From JANWHF01 sp036276235 (GTDB lineage Bacteria > Planctomycetota > Phycisphaerae > Tepidisphaerales > Tepidisphaeraceae): a stretch of 25,077 nucleotides of DNA. Position 1 is the first letter of the stretch; each line of letters starts with the position of its first letter. Below the pieces are notes generated by a model. It was not told the origin of the DNA and did not search any database. It was given only the letters and a program-made list of their open reading frames with translations. Positions 13,149 through 20,862 of the stretch are shown here, one piece after another. A program made the position numbers and the translations under genes. The stretch covers positions 1-25,077 of the forward strand of contig DATBDZ010000018.1 of assembly GCA_036276235.1 (NCBI GenBank), written 5' to 3'.

Positions 13149-15908
13149 ATGTCTCGTCGCGCGATCTTCGGCGTCCTCATCCTTTCACTTCTGCTCGGCG
13201 CGACGGCCCACGCCGCCGACTTTGTTCCTGACCCCGCCAGCGTTCAGCGCGAGGGGCCGGCGTACCGCTACCCTCAAGCCGGGTGGATCGTTTTGCACGT
13301 CGAAGGCGAGCCTTACGAGCGCGGCATGCAGCAGGGGAAGCTCCTGTGGCGCGAGATCGGCGACTACATCAAATGCTTCGCCAATGAGCAGTCGAGCAAA
13401 TCGCCCGGCGATGCGTGGAAGATGATGCGGACGATGACCGATGCGATGTTCCTGCGGCGATTCGACGCCGAGCTGCTGGAAGAAATGAAAGGCATTGCAG
13501 ACGGCGCGGCGGCGGCGGGCGCGACATTTGACGGCCGTCCGATTGATCTTACTGACATCGTCGCCGTCAATATCTGGCCGGAGATCATGTCGCTGGATGA
13601 TGCGCTGCATGCGCAGCCGACGGGGCTTGAGGGGAAGGATTTCGACAAGCTTTCCAAAAGCCTGCTGCCGGCGACGCGCACCAGCCGCTGCAGCGCGTTT
13701 GCGGCAACAGGCCCCGCCACCAAAGACGGCAAGGCGATCATCGGGCATATCACGATGTTCGATCTGTATCCGTGCGATTTCTTCAATGTCTGGATCGACG
13801 TGAAGCCGGCCAAAGGGCATCGGCTCGTTATTCAGGGCGCGCCCGGCAGCGTGCAGAGCGGCATGGATTGGTACATCAATGATGCCGGCATCGTCCTCAC
13901 CGAAACCACTATTGCTCAGACGCGCTTTGAGCCCAACGGCATGTCGATCGGCTCGCGCTCGCGGCATGCGATGCAATATGGCGACAGCATTGATGCAGTC
14001 GTCAATTTGCTGGGCGATCACGGCAATGGGCTTTACACAAATGAGTGGATTCTTGCGGACATGAAGACCAACGAGATCGCGATGTTTGAGCTGGGCACGA
14101 AAACCAGCCGCCTGCTCCGCAGCTCAAAGGGTGAATGGTTTGGCAATACTCCTGGCTTTTACTGGGGTTGCAATAATACGAAGGACATCGCGGTGCGGCT
14201 GGAGACGATCGCCGGCGCCAATGATCGCCCCGCCGACATGACTTTTGAGCCGTGGGATCGCGATATCGCGTGGCAGAATCTGTACGAGCAGAACAAGGGC
14301 CACATTGATGCGGATTTCGGCAAGCTTGCCTTCAGCAAGCCGCCGCTGGTTTCGCGGCATTCGTGCGACGCCAAGTACACCACCGCCGACATGGCGCTGC
14401 AGCTCAAGTCGTTCGCGCATTGGGGCGATCCGTATGGCCAGCTTTGGGATGCGACGCATGAAGATCGCGAGCGCTCGCCGGAGATCCAGCCGATCGTTCC
14501 GAATGATTGGACGGTGCTGACGACGCAAGCACCGGGCGCAGCGCCCGCGCAACTGGCGGTCGATCTCGCAACGGATTCATCGGACAAGGACGAGGCGGAT
14601 TCTTCCGAGGAGCATGACCGCCAGCAGCCGCCGCCCGCGTGGCACGGCACGCTCTTGCCCGCCGAGGACGGCGATCTGTGGCTCGCCAGCGCCTTCGCCG
14701 GGTTTCATGAATACGCCGCCCACGAACGGGAGATGCTCAAAGGCCATCAGAAAGATGCGGCCGACAGCGATGGCGCTAAGGCCAAAAGCATGATCGATCA
14801 GCTCAGCGCCAATCAGCGCGATGAGCTGGCGGTAGCCATGTTCGGCTATCGCTCGGCGGTGCTCCAAGCCGCCGCGACGCGACGCGAGATTCCCCTGCGC
14901 AAGATCAAATTCGATCCGTCCGATGACACCTGGTTCCACAGCGCCAAAGGCCGCGGCGCGCTGCTGCTGGCGGAGCTGCGCCGGCGCATGGGTGCGGATG
15001 CGTTTGACGCGGCGATGGACGTCTTCGGCCGCGCTCATGCCGGCCAGGCAACGGAAACTCGCGCGTTTGTCGATGCACTGAGCCCGGCCCTGGGCGCGGG
15101 CGCGAAAGATTTCTTCGCGCGCTGGCTCGATTCAACGGATGCCCTGCCGACGCTTCAGCTTCGCGATGTGAAATCCGCGCACAAAGGATCCGACTACACC
15201 GTGAGCGGCCAGATCATGTCGCGCGCCGGCTGCGCGCCGGGCAGCGTCGATGTCACCCTTGAAACCGCCGACGGGGAAACCACCAGCACCTTCGCATTCG
15301 ATTCCGGCACGGCCAAATTCCAGATGACCAGCGCCAAGCAGCCGACGCGCATCATCGTCAATAAGTATGGCCAAACGCCGATCACCAACGGCTGGATCTG
15401 GAACACGTCGGCGTTCAAAAATGATCTGGAGCACACGCTGATCATTTACGGCACAAAGATGGAGGCGGACGCCAACCGCATCGCCGCCGGCAAATTGCAG
15501 GAGGCGATCATCGCGCAGTGGCAGCACGCCGTCGTCCCTATCAAGTCCGATACGCAAGCCACCGGCGCCGACCTGCGCGGCTATCACGTCCTGCTCGTCG
15601 GCCGCCCCGAATGCAGCGACCTGACCGCCCGCCTCGCGTCGTATTTCCCCGCAACCTTCGGCCCCCGCTCGTTCTCGCTGCGCGGCCAAACCTACGCCAA
15701 CGCCGACAGCGCGATCATCGCAGCGTGTGCAAATCCCAGCGACGCCAGGTTTTCATTAGTCTGCATCGCCGGCAACAGCGCGCTGGCGACTTTGCGGGCA
15801 GCCCAGGCAGCCCCACACGGCGGTGCGCCCATCAAGCTGCTGGTTGCGCACGGGCATGCGAAGGACGTTGTGCCGCCGGCGCGGGAGTTGGTGCAGGAGT
15901 TGGATTAA
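13149..15908 (+). CDS. Secreted C45/phospholipase B-like Ntn hydrolase with C-terminal M1-like region
   Basis: A 919-residue exported protein. The signal peptide is about residues 1-22 (FGVLILSLLLGATAHA). Residues about 35-480 resemble the C45/phospholipase B-like Ntn-hydrolase family: GWIVLHVEGEPYERGMQQGK, then TSRCSAFAATGPATKDGKAI. Cys181 is the likely nucleophile exposed by autocleavage, followed by GHITMFDLYP and a GMDWYINDAGIVLTE segment. Family members hydrolyse amide or ester bonds. After an acidic linker (SSDKDEADSSEE), residues about 590-665 resemble the C-terminal helical part of M1 aminopeptidases (KGRGALLLAELRRRMGADAF, then FFARWLD). No HExxH is present, so it is not an active M1 peptidase. 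The last 150 residues are unassigned. The substrate is unknown. Confidence 0.85.
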   Translation: MSRRAIFGVLILSLLLGATAHAADFVPDPASVQREGPAYRYPQAGWIVLHVEGEPYERGMQQGKLLWREIGDYIKCFANEQSSKSPGDAWKMMRTMTDAMFLRRFDAELLEEMKGIADGAAAAGATFDGRPIDLTDIVAVNIWPEIMSLDDALHAQPTGLEGKDFDKLSKSLLPATRTSRCSAFAATGPATKDGKAIIGHITMFDLYPCDFFNVWIDVKPAKGHRLVIQGAPGSVQSGMDWYINDAGIVLTETTIAQTRFEPNGMSIGSRSRHAMQYGDSIDAVVNLLGDHGNGLYTNEWILADMKTNEIAMFELGTKTSRLLRSSKGEWFGNTPGFYWGCNNTKDIAVRLETIAGANDRPADMTFEPWDRDIAWQNLYEQNKGHIDADFGKLAFSKPPLVSRHSCDAKYTTADMALQLKSFAHWGDPYGQLWDATHEDRERSPEIQPIVPNDWTVLTTQAPGAAPAQLAVDLATDSSDKDEADSSEEHDRQQPPPAWHGTLLPAEDGDLWLASAFAGFHEYAAHEREMLKGHQKDAADSDGAKAKSMIDQLSANQRDELAVAMFGYRSAVLQAAATRREIPLRKIKFDPSDDTWFHSAKGRGALLLAELRRRMGADAFDAAMDVFGRAHAGQATETRAFVDALSPALGAGAKDFFARWLDSTDALPTLQLRDVKSAHKGSDYTVSGQIMSRAGCAPGSVDVTLETADGETTSTFAFDSGTAKFQMTSAKQPTRIIVNKYGQTPITNGWIWNTSAFKNDLEHTLIIYGTKMEADANRIAAGKLQEAIIAQWQHAVVPIKSDTQATGADLRGYHVLLVGRPECSDLTARLASYFPATFGPRSFSLRGQTYANADSAIIAACANPSDARFSLVCIAGNSALATLRAAQAAPHGGAPIKLLVAHGHAKDVVPPARELVQELD

Positions 15909-15933
15909 TGGGTTTCGGGTTTCGGGTTTCAGG
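15909..15933. repeat. Heptad tandem repeat (GGGTTTC, three copies)
   Basis: GGGTTTC occurs three times in tandem immediately after the stop of the hydrolase gene, ending in AGG. The unit and 7-nt period are shared with the repeat near 24840. Confidence 0.85.
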
Positions 15934-15971
15934 AGAATGTGGGGCGAATTAGCTTGCGGGATCGTACGCGC

Positions 15972-16229
15972 TCATGACGCGGTCGCGTCTACCTTGAGAT
16001 GGCCAAGAGTATATCGCGCGCGGGTCTTCAGAACGGTGAGTTGATCCACCAACTCAAGCAGGCGATCAAGTTCGCGCCGCTCGTCACCCACCAGCGGGCG
16101 TTCGGCATTTTTCGACAGGAGCTCATCAAGGCGAGCCTGCCGCGCCGGCGCCAACAGGCCATCGGCCAGTGCCTCAAGCTCTGCAACGCTCAAACTGGTG
16201 AGCATTTCCACGTCCACGCTCATCATCAT
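15972..16229 (-). CDS. Small unknown protein (85 aa), possible antitoxin-like helical protein
   Basis: An 85-residue, mostly helical, charged protein with no signal peptide. It begins MMMSVDVEMLTSLSVAELEALADG and contains LLAPARQARLDELLSKNAE and RRELDRLLELVDQLTVLKTRARY. I believe similar short proteins occur in many planctomycetes, often beside an HNH or toxin gene, but I cannot name a family. Here no partner is visible: 63 nt remain to the end of the upstream hydrolase gene and the transglutaminase gene lies on the other side, divergently. Three consecutive ATG codons (16229, 16226, 16223) could each start it, and no strong Shine-Dalgarno is present. Coding is supported by regular heptad leucines. 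Function is not assigned. Confidence 0.65.
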   Translation of the reverse strand: MMMSVDVEMLTSLSVAELEALADGLLAPARQARLDELLSKNAERPLVGDERRELDRLLELVDQLTVLKTRARYTLGHLKVDATAS

Positions 16230-16482
16230 ATATTGTAAAGCCCCGCCAGGCGGTTGTCGAACGACGGGTGTGAACGAAGCTCAATTGGCTGTTTGCTCAA
16301 TGGCGTTCCGAAGGCACGGCGAAGGCAGAAGAGATTTATTCCCCACTAATCGTCCATCCCCGCTATGATCGAAACCCGGGAACCCTGTTGACCGCATTTC
16401 CAACCAGACCAACATCCGCGGCGTGATCGCCGGCGGATCTACTCTGGTTCGCATTTCCCCCACGCGATCGCGAGCAAAATCA

Positions 16483-17298
16483 ATGTATATCAAAGTCGGT
16501 TATGAGCTGATCTATGACTGTCCGCAGCCGACGCCAATGCTGCTGATGCTTAATATTCATTACAGCCATGCTTATGAAATCGTCACGCCGGATAATCTGG
16601 TGGTCAGCCCGGCGGTCGAGGTGACGGCGTACCGCGACGGCTTTGGCAACTGGTGCCGGCGGCTTGAAGCGCCCGCCGGCCGCACCATCATCAGCACGTC
16701 GGCAATCGTCCGCGCCACCGGCCTCCCTGAGCCGCTCGCGCTCAAGGCCCCTCAGCATTCGGTGAAGGAATTGCCCGAGGAGACGCTGGTTTATCTTCTG
16801 GCCAGCCGATATTGCGAGACCGATCTGCTGACGGAAACCGCATGGAAGCTGTTCGGCAATACGCCGCTCGGCGGCGCGCGCGTGCAGGCCATCTGCGACT
16901 TCGTGCATCGCCACATCAAGTTCGACTACATGAAAGCGCGGCCGACGCGCACGGCGCTCGAGGCCTACAACGAGGGCACCGGCGTTTGCCGCGATTTTGC
17001 CCACCTGGCGATTGCGTTTTGCCGCTGCATGAACATCCCCGCCCGTTATTGCACGGGCTATCTGGGCGACATCGGCATGCCGCCCCCGTATGGCCCGATG
17101 GATTTCGCCGGCTGGTTCGAGGCCTACCTCGGCGGCCAGTGGCACGTCTTCGACCCGCGCAACAACATGGCCCGCATCGGCCGCGTCCTCATCGCCCGAG
17201 GCCGCGATGCGGTGGACGTCGCCATCACCACCACCTTCGGCCCCAACACCCTCGCCGGCTTCAAAGTCATCTGTGACGAAGTGGCAAAGCCGAAATGA
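16483..17298 (+). CDS. Transglutaminase-like (papain-fold) protein
   Basis: A 271-residue cytoplasmic-type protein with an N-terminal beta region (MYIKVGYELIYDC to about residue 80) and a transglutaminase-like core (about 130-230). The catalytic triad is visible: Cys169 in GTGVCRDFAHL, His221 in QWHVFDP and Asp224 in the same motif. Such proteins act as cysteine proteases, transamidases or peptide amidohydrolases; the substrate is not predictable. I chose ATG 16483 because the conserved beta region begins there; an upstream in-frame ATG at 16423 would add 20 residues of low-quality sequence. No Shine-Dalgarno is clear. The gene precedes the restriction operon by 136 nt on the same strand, but that gap suggests separate transcription. 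Confidence 0.92.
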   Translation: MYIKVGYELIYDCPQPTPMLLMLNIHYSHAYEIVTPDNLVVSPAVEVTAYRDGFGNWCRRLEAPAGRTIISTSAIVRATGLPEPLALKAPQHSVKELPEETLVYLLASRYCETDLLTETAWKLFGNTPLGGARVQAICDFVHRHIKFDYMKARPTRTALEAYNEGTGVCRDFAHLAIAFCRCMNIPARYCTGYLGDIGMPPPYGPMDFAGWFEAYLGGQWHVFDPRNNMARIGRVLIARGRDAVDVAITTTFGPNTLAGFKVICDEVAKPK

Positions 17299-17434
17299 CT
17301 TGATCCGCCCACCGATTTGACACACCCGCCGCTCGGCGGTGAGATTCATGCGCCTAGCAGCCTCTCACGTAGCGGGATTTGGGAAGCAATTCCAGCAGAT
17401 GCCACAGGCGCAAAAGAGTTTTGGAGTCGCGCAG

Positions 17435-19006
17435 ATGCCCGAGAATGGAACGTCGAAACAGAAGTCGCTCGAATCATGGATCTGGGACGCCGCCTGTAGC
17501 ATTCGCGGCGCGCAGGAAGCCCCCAAGTTCAAAGACTTCATCCTCCCGCTGATTTTTACCAAGCGGCTCTGTGACGTGTTCGATGATGAGCTTAATCGCA
17601 TCGCCGAACAGGTCAGCTCGCGCGAGAAGGCTTTTAAACTTGTTGAGAAAGATCACAAGCTCGTGCGGTTTTATTTGCCGCTCAAGCCTCAAGATCCCAA
17701 TGACGCCGTCTGGTCGGTCATTCGCAAACTTACCGGCCAGATCGGCCAGAGCCTCACGACCTACCTGCACGGCATCGCCAAAGCCAACCCAGCGCTCGAA
17801 GGCATCATCGACCGGATGGACTTCAATGCCACCACGCACGGCCAGCGCGATATCGACGATGACCGCCTCTCCAATCTCATCGAGCGCGTGAGTGGGAAGC
17901 GATTAGGACTGAATGACGTCGAGGCCGACATCATCGGCCGCAGTTACGAATACCTGATCCGAAAATTTGCCGAGAACAGCGGCCAGTCGGCCGGCGAGTT
18001 TTTCACGCCGCCAGAGGTCGCGCGAATCATGGCCCTGATCCTGGACCCCGATCCCGGCATGAGCGTCTACGATCCCTGCTGCGGCTCCGCCGGCCTGCTC
18101 ATCGCCACCGAGCATGTGCTGGACGAAAAGATGAAGCTCCGCAGCAAAACCAAGTACGCGCCGCTGAAGATGCACGGCCAGGAATACGTCGCCACGACAT
18201 GGGCCATGGCCAACATGAACATGATCATTCATGACATGGAGGGCTCGATCGAGATCGGCGACACCTTCAAAAGCCCCAAGTTCCGTTCAGGCGGAAGCGG
18301 CAACAAGCTCCAGACGTTTGATCGCGTCGTCTCCAATCCAATGTGGAATCAGGACTGGTTCAAGGAAGAAGATTACGACGCGGACGAGCTCAATCGCTTC
18401 CCGCAGGGGGCAGGCTTCCCCGGCGCGCAGTCGGCCGACTGGGGCTGGGCGCAGCACATCCTCGCCTCGCTGAACAAGGAAGGCCGCGCTGCAATCGTCC
18501 TCGACACGGGTGCCGCCTCGCGCGGCAGCGGCAACGCCAACAAAAACAAGGAAAAATCCGTCCGCCAATGGTTCGTCGAGCAGGACCTCATCGAAGGCGT
18601 CATCTATCTCCCCGAAAACCTGTTCTACAACACCAGCGCCCCCGGCATCCTGCTGTTCCTCAACAAGAACAAGCCAAAGGATCGCAAAAACAAACTCTTC
18701 CTCGTCAACGCCAGCCAGGTGGTGGAAAAGGGCGACCCGAAAAACTTCATCCCCGCCGCCGGCATCGAGCGGATCGCCACGGCATTCAATGCCTGGCAGG
18801 AAGAGGAGAAGTTTGCCAGGATCGTCGCGCGCGAGCAATTGGCCAAAGAGGACTACAACCTCTCGCCAAGTCGTTATATCCACGTCGCCGACGCTGAAAC
18901 GCACCGCCCGATTCCGGAGATTCTGGAGGAACTGGAAGCACTGGACGCCGAGGCAGCGGAGGCGAACGCGGCGCTGCGGAGCGTACTTGAGAAGGTGGGG
19001 CTGTAG
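17435..19006 (+). CDS. hsdM: Type I restriction-modification DNA methyltransferase subunit
   Basis: HsdM methylates adenine (N6) in the recognition site using SAM, in complex with HsdS; with HsdR it forms the restriction enzyme. The protein has 523 residues. The N-terminal helical domain (HsdM_N) covers about 8-145 (SLESWIWDAACSIRG, ILPLIFTKRLCDVFDDE). The catalytic domain begins about 165, with GEFFTPPEVARIM at 187-199, motif I YDPCCGSAG at 212-220, and motif IV NPMW at 301-304 (NPPF/Y in other branches). The C-terminus has NLSPSRYI. ATG 17435 is chosen because GGAG lies 8 nt upstream (17423-17426); an in-frame ATG at 17399 is less likely. Its TAG is followed at once by the hsdS ATG, so the two are translationally linked. 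Confidence 0.97.
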   Translation: MPENGTSKQKSLESWIWDAACSIRGAQEAPKFKDFILPLIFTKRLCDVFDDELNRIAEQVSSREKAFKLVEKDHKLVRFYLPLKPQDPNDAVWSVIRKLTGQIGQSLTTYLHGIAKANPALEGIIDRMDFNATTHGQRDIDDDRLSNLIERVSGKRLGLNDVEADIIGRSYEYLIRKFAENSGQSAGEFFTPPEVARIMALILDPDPGMSVYDPCCGSAGLLIATEHVLDEKMKLRSKTKYAPLKMHGQEYVATTWAMANMNMIIHDMEGSIEIGDTFKSPKFRSGGSGNKLQTFDRVVSNPMWNQDWFKEEDYDADELNRFPQGAGFPGAQSADWGWAQHILASLNKEGRAAIVLDTGAASRGSGNANKNKEKSVRQWFVEQDLIEGVIYLPENLFYNTSAPGILLFLNKNKPKDRKNKLFLVNASQVVEKGDPKNFIPAAGIERIATAFNAWQEEEKFARIVAREQLAKEDYNLSPSRYIHVADAETHRPIPEILEELEALDAEAAEANAALRSVLEKVGL

Positions 19007-20299
19007 ATGGCGTCGTGGAGGTACACAGCAGTCGCCGACGTCGCTACCCTCGTAAGTGGCGGTACTCCCTCTCGGAACGACCCCCGGTATTGGGGCGGAA
19101 TGGTCCCATGGGTCACTTGCAAGGACATGAAGTCAGATCGGCTTGGGGACTCCTCCGAGCGATTGACCGACGCCGGCCTTGAAGCTGGCAGCCGCCTCGT
19201 TCCGCCGGGCTCAGTGCTGATCGTCATCCGCGGAATGATTCTCGCGCGCGATGTGCCGGTAGCGCTCGCGACCAAGTCGGTTGCCTTCAACCAAGACTTG
19301 AAGGCACTCCTACCCAAATGCGGAATCGACAGCGAGTTTCTGCTCTACGCGATAAAGTCGAAGGTCCGCGAGCTTCAGCAGATGACGGCGCGGGCGGCGC
19401 ACGGCACAAAATCGCTGACGACGAGCAACGTCGCCAACTTGGAAGTTCCCTTTCCCCCGCTCGCCGAGCAGCGGCAGATCGCGGCGGTGTTGTCGGCGGT
19501 GCAGCGGGCGATCGAGCGGCAGGAGCGGCTTGTCGCCCTCACCGCCCAACTCAAAAAAGCCCTCATGCACAAGCTCTTCACCGAAGGCACGCGTGGTGAG
19601 CCGCTCAAGCAGACCGAGATCGGGCCGGTGCCGCAGAGCTGGACCGTCGCGCCGCTGGCGACATTCACCGAATCCTTCCAGTACGGCACGTCGGTTAAGT
19701 GTGGGTACGACGTCAAGGGATTGCCCGTGCTCCGCATCCCCAATGTTGTTGGCGGACATCTCGACGTGAGTGATCTGAAATATGGCAATCCGAAAAGGAA
19801 CGAATTGGAAACGACTCGGTTGCGGATCTGCGATCTTTTGTTTGTTCGCACCAACGGCGTGCGCGAGAACGCCGGTCGCTGCTCGATGTACCGGGGCGAA
19901 CTTGGCGACTCCTGCTATTTCGCGTCCTACCTGATTCGTGCTCGCCTTTGTGACGGCCTATTGCCCGGGTTCCTCGAGGAATACACACGAACGGAGGTCG
20001 GCGTGCGACTTCTCGCCGGTCGCGCCGCTCGTACCGCCGATGGGAAGTTCAACATCAACACGGGGACACTTGAGACGCTGCTTGTCCCGAAGCCGAACAT
20101 CAACGAGCAGAAAACGATTGCCGGCGCGCTCGCGCTGATTGACACAAAAGCGCGCAATCACCTCGCTAGCAAGGTGACCCTCGAATCCCTCTTCCGCACG
20201 CTCCTCCACCAACTCATGACCGCGCAAATCCGCGTGCACGATCTGGACCTGTCCGCACTCGAACGCAAAGAAGCCGCGCAGGCGGTGGGAGCGGTTTGA
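19007..20299 (+). CDS. hsdS: Type I restriction-modification specificity subunit
   Basis: HsdS chooses the bipartite DNA target for the M2S and R2M2S complexes. The protein has 430 residues in the usual two-half plan. TRD1 covers about 1-150 (SGGTPSRNDPRYW, then NQDLKALLP). Conserved helix region 1 follows PFPPLAEQRQIAAVLSAVQ (about 150-195). TRD2 covers about 205-365 (IGPVPQSWTVAPLATF, then VLRIPNVVGG). Conserved region 2 follows (NEQKTIAGALALIDTK to LLHQLMTAQ). The two halves differ strongly in sequence, as expected for two half-sites; the target cannot be read from the sequence. The start ATG abuts the hsdM stop. A RelE-like toxin gene starts 74 nt after its stop. Confidence 0.95.
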   Translation: MASWRYTAVADVATLVSGGTPSRNDPRYWGGMVPWVTCKDMKSDRLGDSSERLTDAGLEAGSRLVPPGSVLIVIRGMILARDVPVALATKSVAFNQDLKALLPKCGIDSEFLLYAIKSKVRELQQMTARAAHGTKSLTTSNVANLEVPFPPLAEQRQIAAVLSAVQRAIERQERLVALTAQLKKALMHKLFTEGTRGEPLKQTEIGPVPQSWTVAPLATFTESFQYGTSVKCGYDVKGLPVLRIPNVVGGHLDVSDLKYGNPKRNELETTRLRICDLLFVRTNGVRENAGRCSMYRGELGDSCYFASYLIRARLCDGLLPGFLEEYTRTEVGVRLLAGRAARTADGKFNINTGTLETLLVPKPNINEQKTIAGALALIDTKARNHLASKVTLESLFRTLLHQLMTAQIRVHDLDLSALERKEAAQAVGAV

Positions 20300-20373
20300 A
20301 TGGCGGCGCTACCCGGCGAGTTCGACACTGTTCCGGTATGCGTCCGGCGACAGGACGATGTGGTGGGTTCCTC

Positions 20374-20619
20374 ATGACATACCGGATAAGATATGCGGCC
20401 GCGGTCGTGAAGGAACTGGAGAAAATGTCTCCCGATGTCGGGCGGCGCATCCGGTCAAAGATCAACCGGCTCTCGAACGGGCTCGCGGGCGACGTGAAAC
20501 GGCTGACGGACTTCTCGCCGGAATACAGGCTTCGGGTTGGGGACTGGCGGGTGCTGTTCAATGTGGTGGGCGACACGATTTCCATCGAGCAGGTGCGCCA
20601 TCGTTCCCAGGCTTACTGA
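20374..20619 (+). CDS. RelE/ParE-family toxin
   Basis: An 81-residue protein of the RelE/ParE superfamily. It begins MTYRIRYAAAVVKELEKMSP and ends DFSPEYRLRVGDWRVLFNVV followed by ISIEQVRHRSQAY. This C-terminal pattern (YRLRVGDWRVLF, then V.HR) is the RelE core, with basic and aromatic residues used by ribosome-dependent mRNA interferases; ParE relatives inhibit gyrase, and I cannot decide between the two. The ATG at 20374 was chosen because it starts the first beta strand. It lies between hsdS and hsdR on the same strand and precedes its antitoxin, the reverse of the usual antitoxin-first order. It is small and complete. Confidence 0.9.
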   Translation: MTYRIRYAAAVVKELEKMSPDVGRRIRSKINRLSNGLAGDVKRLTDFSPEYRLRVGDWRVLFNVVGDTISIEQVRHRSQAY

Positions 20620-20630
20620 TGTGAGGAGCC

Positions 20631-20858
20631 ATGATGTTGAAAGTGAAACCGGAATATCTGAGCAAGCGCGGGCGTCGCGAATTCGTGGTGCTGACGGTGG
20701 AGGATTTTGAGCGGATGAAAGAGGCGATCGAGGACGCCGAAGACCTCCGGGCCCTGCGGCAGGCCACTGCCCGCAACGCCAAGGCTCCCTACTACAGTGC
20801 CGCCCAGGTTGACCGCGCGCTACGGACGCGTTCGCCCCGGCGCAAGAAAGCGGGTTGA
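20631..20858 (+). CDS. Phd/YefM-like antitoxin
   Basis: A 75-residue antitoxin of likely Phd/YefM type (KPEYLSKRGRREFVVLTVED, then FERMKEAIEDAEDLRALRQA), with a basic C-terminal tail (RALRTRSPRRKKAG). The N-terminal part would bind operator DNA and the acidic helix would wrap the toxin. It starts 11 nt after the toxin stop. AGGAG (20624-20628) is 2 nt before ATG 20631 and 5 nt before ATG 20634, so the second ATG is the better initiator. Its TGA (20856-20858) is followed after 4 nt by the likely TTG start of hsdR. It may autoregulate a promoter inside the operon, which is inference. Confidence 0.85.
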   Translation: MMLKVKPEYLSKRGRREFVVLTVEDFERMKEAIEDAEDLRALRQATARNAKAPYYSAAQVDRALRTRSPRRKKAG

Positions 20859-20862
20859 TCGG

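Noticed and set aside
17325..17345. Short GC stem (CCGCCG/CGGCGG) between the transglutaminase gene and hsdM
   Set aside because: Six base pairs without a T-tract in a GC-rich gap are not enough for a terminator call.
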